NCBI GenBank assembly: GCA_021791055.1
Contig: JAJYXI010000028.1
Coordinates: forward strand, 46,908 to 110,907
Length of the DNA: 64,000 nucleotides
Source: Nitrospirota bacterium
GTDB taxonomy: Bacteria > Nitrospirota > Thermodesulfovibrionia > Thermodesulfovibrionales > Dissulfurispiraceae
Direction: 5' to 3'
The notes under the pieces were generated by a model. The model did not search any database. It saw nothing but the letters and a program-made list of their open reading frames with translations, and was not told the DNA's origin. Shown here piece after piece: positions 9,166 to 17,909 of this stretch. Made by a program: the position numbers and the translations under genes. How positions within the stretch are numbered: the stretch's first letter is position 1; every line of letters begins with the position of its first letter.

Positions 9166-10569
9166 TTATTTTCTAAACTCCTTTGCCTTATTTATGAGCC
9201 CTCTCACCCATTCTTCTGCACCGAGAGCATGGATGTGTGTATATGTGGCAAAAACATTTTTATAACAAATTCCATCCGTCTTATCCTTTATTCCATGTCC
9301 CCTCTTCATTCTAAAGGCTGTATAAACCTCCCCTTGCCCCCCCTTGATAAGGGGAGAAGGAGGGGGAGTGGCAACAGCCGAATAATGAAATTCATGACCG
9401 TGAAGCACGGTTCCAACGGGATAAAAGGGATTCTCACGCTCGACCTCGACAATGGTATATCCGTGGGCCTGGGGCTTGCTTTTCATCTCAAATATGATGG
9501 GGAAAATACCCACCATGGGATATTTCTTGTCATCGACTATAATGGAGTCACCCAGGAACATGAGCCCTCCGCATTCAGCATAAATGGGGAGTCCGTTTCC
9601 CGCTGCACTGCGCACTGAATCTCTGAAGCTCATATTCTCTGCAAGCCTTAATGCATTTGTCTCAGGAAAGCCACCTCCTATGTAAAGGGCATCAATATCG
9701 GGCAGGCTGCTGTCTGAAAGGGCATTTATCTCCACAATCTCAGCACCGTTCTTTTCCAGTTCCTCAATGTTTTCAGGATAATAAAACTGGAATGCCGAAT
9801 CCCTGATGACGCCGATCCTTACAGTAATCCCCCCATTCCCCCCTTTAATAAAGGGGGGTAAGGGGGGATTTAATGGCTCTGCCTGCATTGCGATATTCAG
9901 GATTTTGTCAAGGTCGAGGTATTTCCTTGCAATCTCTTCCACGAATGAGATTGCATTTTCTGTATCATGATGCTCATGGTATGGTGTTAAGCCCATATGG
10001 CGCTCCGGGAATTCGCCCGAATGCAATCTCGGTATGGCGCCGAGCACAGGCAACGAGCAATATTTTTCTATGGATGCACGCACCACCGATTCATGGCGAC
10101 TGCCCGCCACCTGATTCAAAACAACTCCCTTTATATTCACATCCTTGTCGAGATTCATGCAGCCCAGTACTACGGCTGCGGATGTCCTTGTCATCTTTGT
10201 ACAGTCAACAATCAGTATGACAGGTGATTTTAAGAGTTTTGCGAGCTCTGCAGTGCTGTATGAGCCTTCTATATCCATACCGTCATACAGACCCCTGTTG
10301 CCCTCTATAATTGCTATATCGCCTCTAAAATGGGAAATAAAGGAATCCAGCACCTTTTCCTTTGAGATAAGGAAGGGGTCGAGGTTGTAACATGGATTTT
10401 TAGCAGCAATGGACATCCATCCTGCGTCTATGAAGTCAGGCCCCTTTTTAAATGGAATGACCTTCAGCCCTTTCTGTGACCTTAATGCTGCAATTACGCC
10501 GAGGGAGAGGGTTGTTTTTCCGCTTCCGCCCCTGACGCCGGCAATAACCAATCGGGGGTAATTATTCAT
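9166..10569 (-). CDS. dsrN: Cobyrinate a,c-diamide synthase family amidotransferase (CobB/DsrN)
   Basis: VIAGVRGGSGKTTLSLG P-loop; class I GATase YAECGGLMFLG; dsr context. Confidence 0.9.
   Translation of the reverse strand: MNNYPRLVIAGVRGGSGKTTLSLGVIAALRSQKGLKVIPFKKGPDFIDAGWMSIAAKNPCYNLDPFLISKEKVLDSFISHFRGDIAIIEGNRGLYDGMDIEGSYSTAELAKLLKSPVILIVDCTKMTRTSAAVVLGCMNLDKDVNIKGVVLNQVAGSRHESVVRASIEKYCSLPVLGAIPRLHSGEFPERHMGLTPYHEHHDTENAISFVEEIARKYLDLDKILNIAMQAEPLNPPLPPFIKGGNGGITVRIGVIRDSAFQFYYPENIEELEKNGAEIVEINALSDSSLPDIDALYIGGGFPETNALRLAENMSFRDSVRSAAGNGLPIYAECGGLMFLGDSIIVDDKKYPMVGIFPIIFEMKSKPQAHGYTIVEVERENPFYPVGTVLHGHEFHYSAVATPPPSPLIKGGQGEVYTAFRMKRGHGIKDKTDGICYKNVFATYTHIHALGAEEWVRGLINKAKEFRK
9326..9370 (-). 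repeat. Family A in-frame palindromic element, copy 1 (in dsrN)
   Basis: Encodes ...PPPSPLIKGGQGEV. Confidence 0.8.
9827..9871 (-). repeat. Family A in-frame palindromic element, copy 2 (in dsrN)
   Basis: Core CCCCCCTTTAATAAAGGGGGG; encodes NPPLPPFIKGGNGGI. Confidence 0.85.
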
Positions 10570-10643
10570 AAGTTTTTTTATTATACTCTATAAGACTTAA
10601 AATTAAGTATCGTTTGCTGCGAAACAACTAATCTGTAAAAATA

Positions 10644-10680
10644 AAAAGGCAGCTCCCACTTTTTTGTGGACTGCCTTTAA
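10644..10680 (-). terminator. Hairpin terminator downstream of dsrD
   Basis: AAAGGCAGTCCAC...GTGGGAGCTGCCTTTTTA on minus strand. Confidence 0.65.
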
Positions 10681-10702
10681 AATTGAAATAATAAGTAATC
10701 TA

Positions 10703-10918
10703 TTATTTGGGGGGGATCTCTACAAAACTGCCGCCAAAGTATGTATAAATAAGCTTGCCTTCGTCTATTAAATCTCTTAACGCATCCTTCACCTCATCCC
10801 TTGAAATGCCTGCTTCGGCAGAGATTGTCTTCTGAATATCGCTTGATTTGAGTTTCTTTTTCCCCGTGGACTTTTCTACCAATTCGTAAATCTTTTTCTT
10901 TACTTCTTCCTTTTCCAT
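10703..10918 (-). CDS. dsrD: DsrD winged-helix protein
   Basis: 71 aa; KKIYELVEKSTGKKKLKSSDIQK...LIYTYFGGSFVEIP; directly after dsrB. Confidence 0.92.
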   Translation of the reverse strand: MEKEEVKKKIYELVEKSTGKKKLKSSDIQKTISAEAGISRDEVKDALRDLIDEGKLIYTYFGGSFVEIPPK

Positions 10919-10932
10919 CTTGCACCCCTTTC

Positions 10933-10999
10933 AGTGATTGGTGTCAGTGATTAGTGTCAGTCTGTTTTTTCACTGACACCGTTCACTGACACTGTCACT
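10933..10999. repeat. Repeat-rich inverted repeat between dsrB and dsrD
   Basis: GTGTCAGTGATTAGTGTCAGT (10941-10961) / ACTGACACCGTTCACTGACAC (10972-10992), 18/21 pairing. Confidence 0.8.
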
Positions 11000-11008
11000 A
11001 TTAAATTT

Positions 11009-12079
11009 TTACCACTTAAATGTTGCTGCTGTTCTGAACGTCTCCCTTGCAATAACAAAGTCATCAATGTGCTGGAAGGTGAACGGCAATCCTGTAACCT
11101 TGAAGAACTTCTCCCAGCCTATCCTCTCGATCCATTCGCCGACCCTTTCATGCTTCTTGGCGTCTGCAACATAGGCGTCAAGGATCTTCCTCACTGCTGC
11201 AGTAACCTCAGGCCATCTTGGAGGGTTGTTCTTGATAAAAGGAATGGCCAGCTTTGAGAACTTGGGATTGCTTCTGAGGTTTCCTACCTTACCGCCTACC
11301 ACAATTGCAACACCGTCATACTCGGGGTCGTGAATTTCAATCGGAGGGCACACGGTAAAGCAGTTACCGCAGTACATACATTTATCCGCATTGATCTTCA
11401 CGCTCTTCTTTGAAGGCTCAGGGCTTATTGCGCCTGTAGGACATGCGCCTATTGTTGAAGGGACTTCGCACATGTTCTTAACCTTGTCATGATCAATTGT
11501 CGGAACCTTCCTGTGGATGGCAACAACGGCAATATCGGAGCAATGAACGGCACCGCACATATTAACGCAGCATGCAACAGCCATTCTTACCTTATTCGGC
11601 AAGGTTTTTGTGGTGAAGTAGTCGGCAAACTCATCCATCAATACCTTGACAATGCCCGATGCGTCGGACGCTGCTGAATGGCAGTGAATCCATCCCTGTG
11701 TGTGAACGATATTGCTTATCATGTTGCCGATACCGCCAACCATGTATTTTTTATCTTTGAGCTCTTTCTGTAACGGCTCAAGATTCTTCTCATCGGAGAC
11801 AAGAAACTCCACATTGTTCCTTGTTGTGAATCTGATATAGCCTCCGCAGTATTTCTCGGCAATGGCAGACATATCCCTTATGGTATCTGTGCTGAGGAGT
11901 CTTGGAGATGCTACTCTCACAGACCAAATCTTATCACCGCTGTTTGATACATGCACCATAACGCCGGGATTGATGATCTCATGATATTTCCAGTTTCCAT
12001 AGTTTTTCTGGATTACCGGAGGTAAAAAATCCTTATAATGAGGCGGGCCTATATCTGTTTTTCTCTGTGGTAATGCCAT
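11009..12079 (-). CDS. dsrB: Dissimilatory sulfite reductase beta subunit
   Basis: DsrB-type siroheme motifs and inserted ferredoxin domain [13 protein letters not shown]. Confidence 0.96.
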   Translation of the reverse strand: MALPQRKTDIGPPHYKDFLPPVIQKNYGNWKYHEIINPGVMVHVSNSGDKIWSVRVASPRLLSTDTIRDMSAIAEKYCGGYIRFTTRNNVEFLVSDEKNLEPLQKELKDKKYMVGGIGNMISNIVHTQGWIHCHSAASDASGIVKVLMDEFADYFTTKTLPNKVRMAVACCVNMCGAVHCSDIAVVAIHRKVPTIDHDKVKNMCEVPSTIGACPTGAISPEPSKKSVKINADKCMYCGNCFTVCPPIEIHDPEYDGVAIVVGGKVGNLRSNPKFSKLAIPFIKNNPPRWPEVTAAVRKILDAYVADAKKHERVGEWIERIGWEKFFKVTGLPFTFQHIDDFVIARETFRTAATFKW

Positions 12080-12112
12080 AACTTTCCTCCTTATATTTAA
12101 TGTTTTTAATGT

Positions 12113-13297
12113 TTATTTCTGCAAATCTGCTTCTGTCCAGAAGAAGAATGGGTCTCTTCTCGGCTCTTTTATCTGCTGAGGCTGAGGCTCAACACCGATA
12201 AACTCGAGGAACTCCCTCATTCCCTTTCTGATAATAAGCTCGCCGATCCTCTCCCTGTTCTTTCCGTACTCATCCCAGAACTCCCACATCTTCCTGATAA
12301 GGTCTTTAAACTCATCATATGGCGGCTCCATCTTTATGAATGGGACGATTACCCATGAGAGTGTTGCACCGATAACAAACGGCGCCTTGCTGCCGATAAG
12401 GATTGTTGCGCCCTTCTCGCCGGTCGGCTTCAATGCCTTTGTCATCTTTGCGATACAGTGCATACACCTTATGCAGTCGGCATCATTAATCTTTAATTCC
12501 TTTCCGTCATAGCTCATGCACTTGCTGGGGCACATATTCACAATCTCTTCCTGAATATTCATGCCCTTCTTTGCATAATTTGCAACCTCTGCCTGATCGA
12601 CTGCTATATTGCCTTTCCATGTGCCTATAATTGAGCAGTCTGCACGGGCGATGGATGCGATACAGTCAACTGCGCATCCTGCTGTCTTGAATTTAAACTT
12701 ATACGGGAATGCAGGCCTGTGCATCTCGTCCTGCCACTCCTGTGTTATGCTGTATGTAATATCGAGAGTATCTATATTTGCCCATTCACACCTTGCAGGG
12801 CCGACGCAGCAGCTTGGCGTCCTCAAAGCAGAGCCTGAACCTCCAAGGTCCCAGCCGCGTGATGAGAACTCTGCAAATATCGGCTCAAGATTTTCGGTGT
12901 TTGTTCCGAGGAGAACAAGGTCTCCGGTAGAGCCGTGAAGGTTTGTAAGACCGCTTCCATATTTATCCCAGATATCGCACATCTCATTAAGGAACTTGGA
13001 TGTGTAGAAAAAACCTGAGATGGAGTTGATTCTCACAGTATGGAAATTTGCAACATTGGGGAATTCATCAGGAAGGGATGAATACCTTCCTATAACACCT
13101 GAACCATAACCGCGAACACCGACTATACCGCCATGCTTCCAGTAACCGCGCTTGTCCCTGTAAGACTTCTCAAGCTGTCCAAGCTCGTCGGCAGCCATAT
13201 CGCTTCTTGCAGCCGCTTTCTTGATTTCTGTTACAAAACTTGGGAATGGACCTTTTTCCAGCTCGTCCAACAGCGGAGTCTCATACTTCTTTGGCAT
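12113..13297 (-). CDS. dsrA: Dissimilatory sulfite reductase alpha subunit
   Basis: DsrA motifs (GSGSALRTPSCCVGPARCEWAN); ferredoxin domain CIRCMHCI. Confidence 0.96.
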   Translation of the reverse strand: MPKKYETPLLDELEKGPFPSFVTEIKKAAARSDMAADELGQLEKSYRDKRGYWKHGGIVGVRGYGSGVIGRYSSLPDEFPNVANFHTVRINSISGFFYTSKFLNEMCDIWDKYGSGLTNLHGSTGDLVLLGTNTENLEPIFAEFSSRGWDLGGSGSALRTPSCCVGPARCEWANIDTLDITYSITQEWQDEMHRPAFPYKFKFKTAGCAVDCIASIARADCSIIGTWKGNIAVDQAEVANYAKKGMNIQEEIVNMCPSKCMSYDGKELKINDADCIRCMHCIAKMTKALKPTGEKGATILIGSKAPFVIGATLSWVIVPFIKMEPPYDEFKDLIRKMWEFWDEYGKNRERIGELIIRKGMREFLEFIGVEPQPQQIKEPRRDPFFFWTEADLQK

Positions 13298-13358
13298 AAA
13301 ATCCTCCTCTTTATTTGATTTTGAAAGGCTTAAAAGATTCACCAAAAAGGCAATACAG

Positions 13359-13413
13359 GCTAATATAGAAATATAAAAATCGTCAAATAAAAAAATCTTA
13401 TTACTATATTAGC
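13359..13413. promoter_or_regulatory. 10-bp perfect inverted repeat in dsrA/smc divergent intergenic region
   Basis: GCTAATATAG (13359-13368) and CTATATTAGC (13404-13413). Confidence 0.5.
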
Positions 13414-13471
13414 TTTATTTTAAACTTTAGCTTGACCGTTTTGATGTCTCCTGCGTAAAATGAAGGGTATT

Positions 13472-16400
13472 ATGAAAATCAAACAGATCGAGCTTATCGG
13501 ATTCAAATCCTTTGCTGACAAGACCTTATTTCCTCTCCACAGCGGCATTACATGCATCGTAGGCCCTAACGGCTGCGGAAAGAGCAATGTAGTTGATGCA
13601 TTCAGGTGGGTGCTCGGAGAGCAGAGCGCAAAGAGCCTGCGCGGCGAGAAGATGGAAGAGGTCATATTCCAGGGGTCTGCAACAAAGAAACAAAAGGGGA
13701 TGGCCGAAGTAACGCTTATTTTCTCGCAGTCAAGCCAGACAACGCCAAAGAGCGATACAGGCAATGGAAACGGCTCATCCGAAGAAGGCATATCCGATGA
13801 AATCTATGTATCGAGAAGGCTGTACAGGTCGGGAGAGAGCGAATACCTGTTAAACAAAAAACAGTGCAGGCTGAAGGATATTAAGGATATATTTCTCGAT
13901 ACGGGTCTCGATGTAAAAAGCTATTCCATACTTGATCAGGGCAGGATATCAGAAATAATAAATACAAAACCGATTGACAGAAGATTCCTAATAGAAGAAG
14001 TTGCCGGCGTAATGAAATACAAGGTAAGAAAGGCAGAGGCCCTGTCAAAGCTCGAATCATCAAAACAAAATCTCCAGAGAATAAACGATATCGTATATGA
14101 GGTTAAGCGCCAGATAAACAGTCTCGACAGGCAGGTTAAAAAGGCTGAGAGGTATAAACGACTGATAGGGGAATTGAAAGATGTTGAGCTCAGAACAGCC
14201 AAAAGAGGGCATACAGGGCTCAGCGGTGTTTTAAGCGAGCTTTTATCAGAGATAGAAGAACTGAGGGGAACAGATGCCGCGCAGAGGAGTGAACTTTCAA
14301 CATTAGAGAACTTCATAGAGACAAAGAGGCTTGAGCTTGCAGAAAAAGAAAAGGCCCTCACAGAGCTCGAAAACAGCCTGCACGAAAAAGAGAGGGCAAT
14401 ATCCGACTCCGAAAAACAAATACTCCTGTTAAAAACTAACATAGAAAACAAAAAGGCGGATATAACCCGGCTTACAAACCAGCAGGAGGAGATAAAAACC
14501 AAAAAAGAAGATCTGTCAGGAAAGATTTCAGAACTCGACGATGCCGAAAATGCCCTATTATCCAGCATGGAAAACATATCTATGGAATTGAATGAAAAGA
14601 AAGACTGGGTAGCAGATATCGAAATGAAAATCTCAGACAAAGAATCAGAGATCGAAAACAAAAGAAAAGAGCTGTTCAGGGCATCCGAAAACCTCAGTAA
14701 TAAAAAGAATGAACTGCACAAGCTCCAGTCTTCTCAAGAGACATTGAAATACAGGGAGTCCGTTTCCATAAAGGATATAGAGACCATAAAAACAGGAATC
14801 GAGGAATTAGAAAAGGCCGTTAGAGATGCTGAAGAGTCAATAAAAATCAAAACAGACGAACATCTGAAACTCAAATCTGAAAAAGAAACCATGGCCTCGG
14901 AGATAGTACAATTAAAGGAAGATATTGAAAACAAAAAGGCACTTCTTTCCAAAGAAAGAGAAGACCTTGCCTCAAATATATCGAGACTTAACTCTTTAAA
15001 AGAGATGATAGTAGACAGGTCTCTCATGGATTTTCTGTCTGGAGAGCATGGATATAGGGTTCTGTCTGATATCATAAATGCAGATAAAGACTTCGAAATA
15101 GCCATTGAGGCTGTCCTTTCAGAAAAGATCAATTCCATAGTAGTAGACAAGATTGAAGATATAATGTCAGTAGTAAAAATTGTTAAAGAGAAAAATATCG
15201 GCAGGACGGCAATACTTTATACAGGATTCGGTTATCAGGGGTCACCCCCCCAGCCCCCCCTTAATAAGGGGGGGATTGAAGGGGGGGTATCCGAGCTCCA
15301 AACTCTGAACTCCGAACTCATTTTAGGGAAGGCATCTAACTTCATAACCCTTGAAAATGGCGAAGCGCAAAAGATAGCAGGCACTATGCTTGAGAACACA
15401 TACATTGTGAAAGATTTGCAAAGTGCCATCGAGATTCTAAACTCATCACCCGTCACTCATAACTCTTCAATGATTTTGGTTACCCTCGAGGGTGAGGTTA
15501 TAAACAGCGATGGATGGCTGTTTGCAGGGCACGGGAAAGATATCCTGAAAAGAAAAAGGGAGATAAAAGAACTCCAGAGGACAATTGATGAACAGCAGTC
15601 CGGGATAAAAGAGATAGAGGATGGACTGAATTCCGACAATAATGTTTTAACAAACAAAAAAGAGTCTCTAAAAAATATCGAAGACTCCATTATAGAAATA
15701 GAAAAGAAAATATCCCTCGACAATCACTCCTTGAAAAATCATTGCGACGAACTCGAAAGAAATACGAGACGGCTCACCTTCTTAAGCACAGAGATATCTG
15801 CCATCTCTCAGGAAATAGAGTCCCTCGAAGGTCTCCTGAAGTCAAAAATAGAAGAAATAAACGATTTGGAAAAGGAGAGGAATGAGATAAATGACGGCAT
15901 AACCGCAATACAGGAATCGCTCTCGACAATAAAGGAAAAGTACGAGGAGGCAAGGTCAAACCTTACAGATATGAAGCTCTCCATGGCCTCATACAGGGAG
16001 AAGATAGATGCCCTGAGAAAGGAAAGGGATAACATCAACGATACAATTGCAGAGCTTGAAAACAAAAAGGAACAGGCAATAAAAGAGATTCTGGAGGCAG
16101 ATGGAAAAATAAAGGAGTCCTTTGAAGAGCTACAAAGACTTGAAGAAGAAATAAAATTAATAGTCATAGAGGCTGAAAGAATACAGACAGAGAGGACAAT
16201 CTTAAAGGATACTATTAGTTCAGAGCATCAGGGACTCATCTCAAAGGGCAATGTACTCAGAAATATCAGGGCACAGATAGATGAAATATCCCAACAGCTT
16301 TCAGGGCTTAATTCAAAGGCTGTAGAGAACAGGCTCAGGATAGAGAATATAGAAAACTCGATATCGCAAAAATACGGGCTTGATATAAAAGCCGAGGCAA

Positions 16401-17083
16401 TCGAAGTAGAAGGATTCGATGCCTCTGAAGACGAAAATAAAATCGATGACTTAAACAGCAAGATACGGGATCTCGGGCCCGTAAATCTCGGCACAATCGA
16501 GGAATACGAAGAGCTCAAAACCCGCTATGACTTCCTGACAAAACAGCAGCAGGACTTGACCATGTCTATCGCCGAACTGGAAGAGGCAATAAGCAGGATA
16601 AACACTACAACGAGAAGAAAGCTCCGCGAGGCATATGATGCGCTCAGAACAAAATTCTCAGAGGTCTTTACAATGCTTTTCGGAGGAGGAAAGGCCGATA
16701 TTATTCTTACTGATGAAGAAAATATATTAGATTCAGGCTTGGACATAATAGCCCAGCCCCCAGGCAAAAAACTCCAGAACATAAATCTCCTCTCAGGCGG
16801 AGAAAAGGCGCTTACATCCCTCGCCCTTTTGTTTTCCGGCTTCTTAATAAAGCCAAGCCCACTCTGCATCCTCGACGAGGCAGACGCCCCTCTTGATGAA
16901 TCAAACACAGTAAGATTTGCCAATATGCTAAAAGGACTCTCAAGAGAAACTCAATTCATAGTAATTACGCACAACAGGACAACTATGGAGGTTGCAGACT
17001 ATCTCTACGGCATTACCATGGAAGAGCCGGGGGTATCAAAGGCAATCTCACTGCAATTTGCCGAGGTCGGGAATATCAGTTAA
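13472..17083 (+). CDS. smc: Chromosome segregation protein SMC
   Basis: Walker A GPNGCGKSNVVDAFRWVLGEQS, coiled coils, hinge, LLSGGEKALTSLALLF signature. Confidence 0.97.
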   Translation: MKIKQIELIGFKSFADKTLFPLHSGITCIVGPNGCGKSNVVDAFRWVLGEQSAKSLRGEKMEEVIFQGSATKKQKGMAEVTLIFSQSSQTTPKSDTGNGNGSSEEGISDEIYVSRRLYRSGESEYLLNKKQCRLKDIKDIFLDTGLDVKSYSILDQGRISEIINTKPIDRRFLIEEVAGVMKYKVRKAEALSKLESSKQNLQRINDIVYEVKRQINSLDRQVKKAERYKRLIGELKDVELRTAKRGHTGLSGVLSELLSEIEELRGTDAAQRSELSTLENFIETKRLELAEKEKALTELENSLHEKERAISDSEKQILLLKTNIENKKADITRLTNQQEEIKTKKEDLSGKISELDDAENALLSSMENISMELNEKKDWVADIEMKISDKESEIENKRKELFRASENLSNKKNELHKLQSSQETLKYRESVSIKDIETIKTGIEELEKAVRDAEESIKIKTDEHLKLKSEKETMASEIVQLKEDIENKKALLSKEREDLASNISRLNSLKEMIVDRSLMDFLSGEHGYRVLSDIINADKDFEIAIEAVLSEKINSIVVDKIEDIMSVVKIVKEKNIGRTAILYTGFGYQGSPPQPPLNKGGIEGGVSELQTLNSELILGKASNFITLENGEAQKIAGTMLENTYIVKDLQSAIEILNSSPVTHNSSMILVTLEGEVINSDGWLFAGHGKDILKRKREIKELQRTIDEQQSGIKEIEDGLNSDNNVLTNKKESLKNIEDSIIEIEKKISLDNHSLKNHCDELERNTRRLTFLSTEISAISQEIESLEGLLKSKIEEINDLEKERNEINDGITAIQESLSTIKEKYEEARSNLTDMKLSMASYREKIDALRKERDNINDTIAELENKKEQAIKEILEADGKIKESFEELQRLEEEIKLIVIEAERIQTERTILKDTISSEHQGLISKGNVLRNIRAQIDEISQQLSGLNSKAVENRLRIENIENSISQKYGLDIKAEAIEVEGFDASEDENKIDDLNSKIRDLGPVNLGTIEEYEELKTRYDFLTKQQQDLTMSIAELEEAISRINTTTRRKLREAYDALRTKFSEVFTMLFGGGKADIILTDEENILDSGLDIIAQPPGKKLQNINLLSGGEKALTSLALLFSGFLIKPSPLCILDEADAPLDESNTVRFANMLKGLSRETQFIVITHNRTTMEVADYLYGITMEEPGVSKAISLQFAEVGNIS
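15244..15288 (+). repeat. Family A in-frame palindromic element, copy 3 (smc hinge region)
   Basis: Core CCCCCCCTTAATAAGGGGGGG; encodes SPPQPPLNKGGIEGGV. Confidence 0.88.
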
Positions 17084-17220
17084 GTCGCATCCTACAGAGA
17101 TGATTTACAATTAAACAACTTTGTTTTATACTATAGGTAGCTTTTTTAAAGTTAGGAATCCTCGGAGACTTTAAAAGGAAAGCTCTGGGGATTTTTCATT
17201 TCATCGAAAGGAGAAAAACT

Positions 17221-17550
17221 ATGGGAAAAAAAATTTATGTAGGGAACATTTCGTTCAAGGCAACAGAGGCTGACCTCAGGGAACTCTTCTCAAAACATGG
17301 AGAGGTGGAGTCTGTCAACTTAATAACTGACCCGCACACAGGACGGACTAAAGGTTTTGGCTTTGTTGAGATGTCATCAGAAGAGGATGCACAGAAGGCA
17401 ATAGCATCCCTTAACGGCTTCATATTTATGGAAAGGACACTTTCTGTTGCTGAAGCAAAGCCGCAGCAGCCGAGAGAAAGGCGCGGTGGTTTTGAAAAAA
17501 GGAGAGGTGGTTTTGGCGGAGGCAGAGGTCCGGGAAGGGGAAGGAGATAA
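17221..17550 (+). CDS. RRM-type RNA-binding protein with Gly/Arg-rich tail
   Basis: KIYVGNISF (RNP2) and KGFGFVEM (RNP1). Confidence 0.93.
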   Translation: MGKKIYVGNISFKATEADLRELFSKHGEVESVNLITDPHTGRTKGFGFVEMSSEEDAQKAIASLNGFIFMERTLSVAEAKPQQPRERRGGFEKRRGGFGGGRGPGRGRR

Positions 17551-17556
17551 ACTATT

Positions 17557-17751
17557 TTGGATATAAAAGTCTATGGTAATGATATCGAAAAAGCACTAAA
17601 GGCACTAAAACGCCAGCTCCAGAAAGAAGGACTTTTTAAGGAAATTAAAAAAAGAAGTTTCTATGAGAAGCCTTCTGAAAAAGAGAAACGGAAACAAAGA
17701 GAGGCAAGAAAAAAGAGGATAAAGGCCCTGAGATTCAGGCAACCACACTAA
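17557..17751 (+). CDS. rpsU: Ribosomal protein bS21 (TTG start)
   Basis: IEKALKALKRQLQKEGLFKEIKKRSFYEKPSEKEKRKQREARKK. Confidence 0.85.
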   Translation: MDIKVYGNDIEKALKALKRQLQKEGLFKEIKKRSFYEKPSEKEKRKQREARKKRIKALRFRQPH

Positions 17752-17773
17752 AGAATTAAGATCAATCCTGTAT

Positions 17774-17853
17774 AATTCCAAAATCCAGCGATAAGCATGA
17801 CTGATATTTGCTCACGCCCTCAAGCAAATCCTGCTTATCACTGATTTGGAATT
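17774..17853. repeat. About 80-nt near-palindromic intergenic stem-loop
   Basis: AATTCCAAAATCCAGCGATAAGCA...ATTTGCT...AGCAAAT..TGCTTATCACTGATTTGGAATT. Confidence 0.75.
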
Positions 17854-17909
17854 GCTTTTCGTCCTGTCTTAAAATTTACAGAACAGCAGAACAATTAGTA
17901 TAATCTTAT

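Noticed and set aside
9827-9871. G/C homopolymer tracts as assembly or sequencing errors
   Set aside because: Five independent copies keep reading frame and share a nested palindrome, which random homopolymer error would not produce; exact tract lengths still deserve read-level checking.
13881-16923. Many long minus-strand ORFs antisense to smc
   Set aside because: Serine/leucine/phenylalanine-rich shadow ORFs of a coiled-coil gene; no RBS or family resemblance. Same reasoning applied to other antisense ORFs (e.g. 8179-8802, 30002-30895, 37698-38357, 61061-61693).
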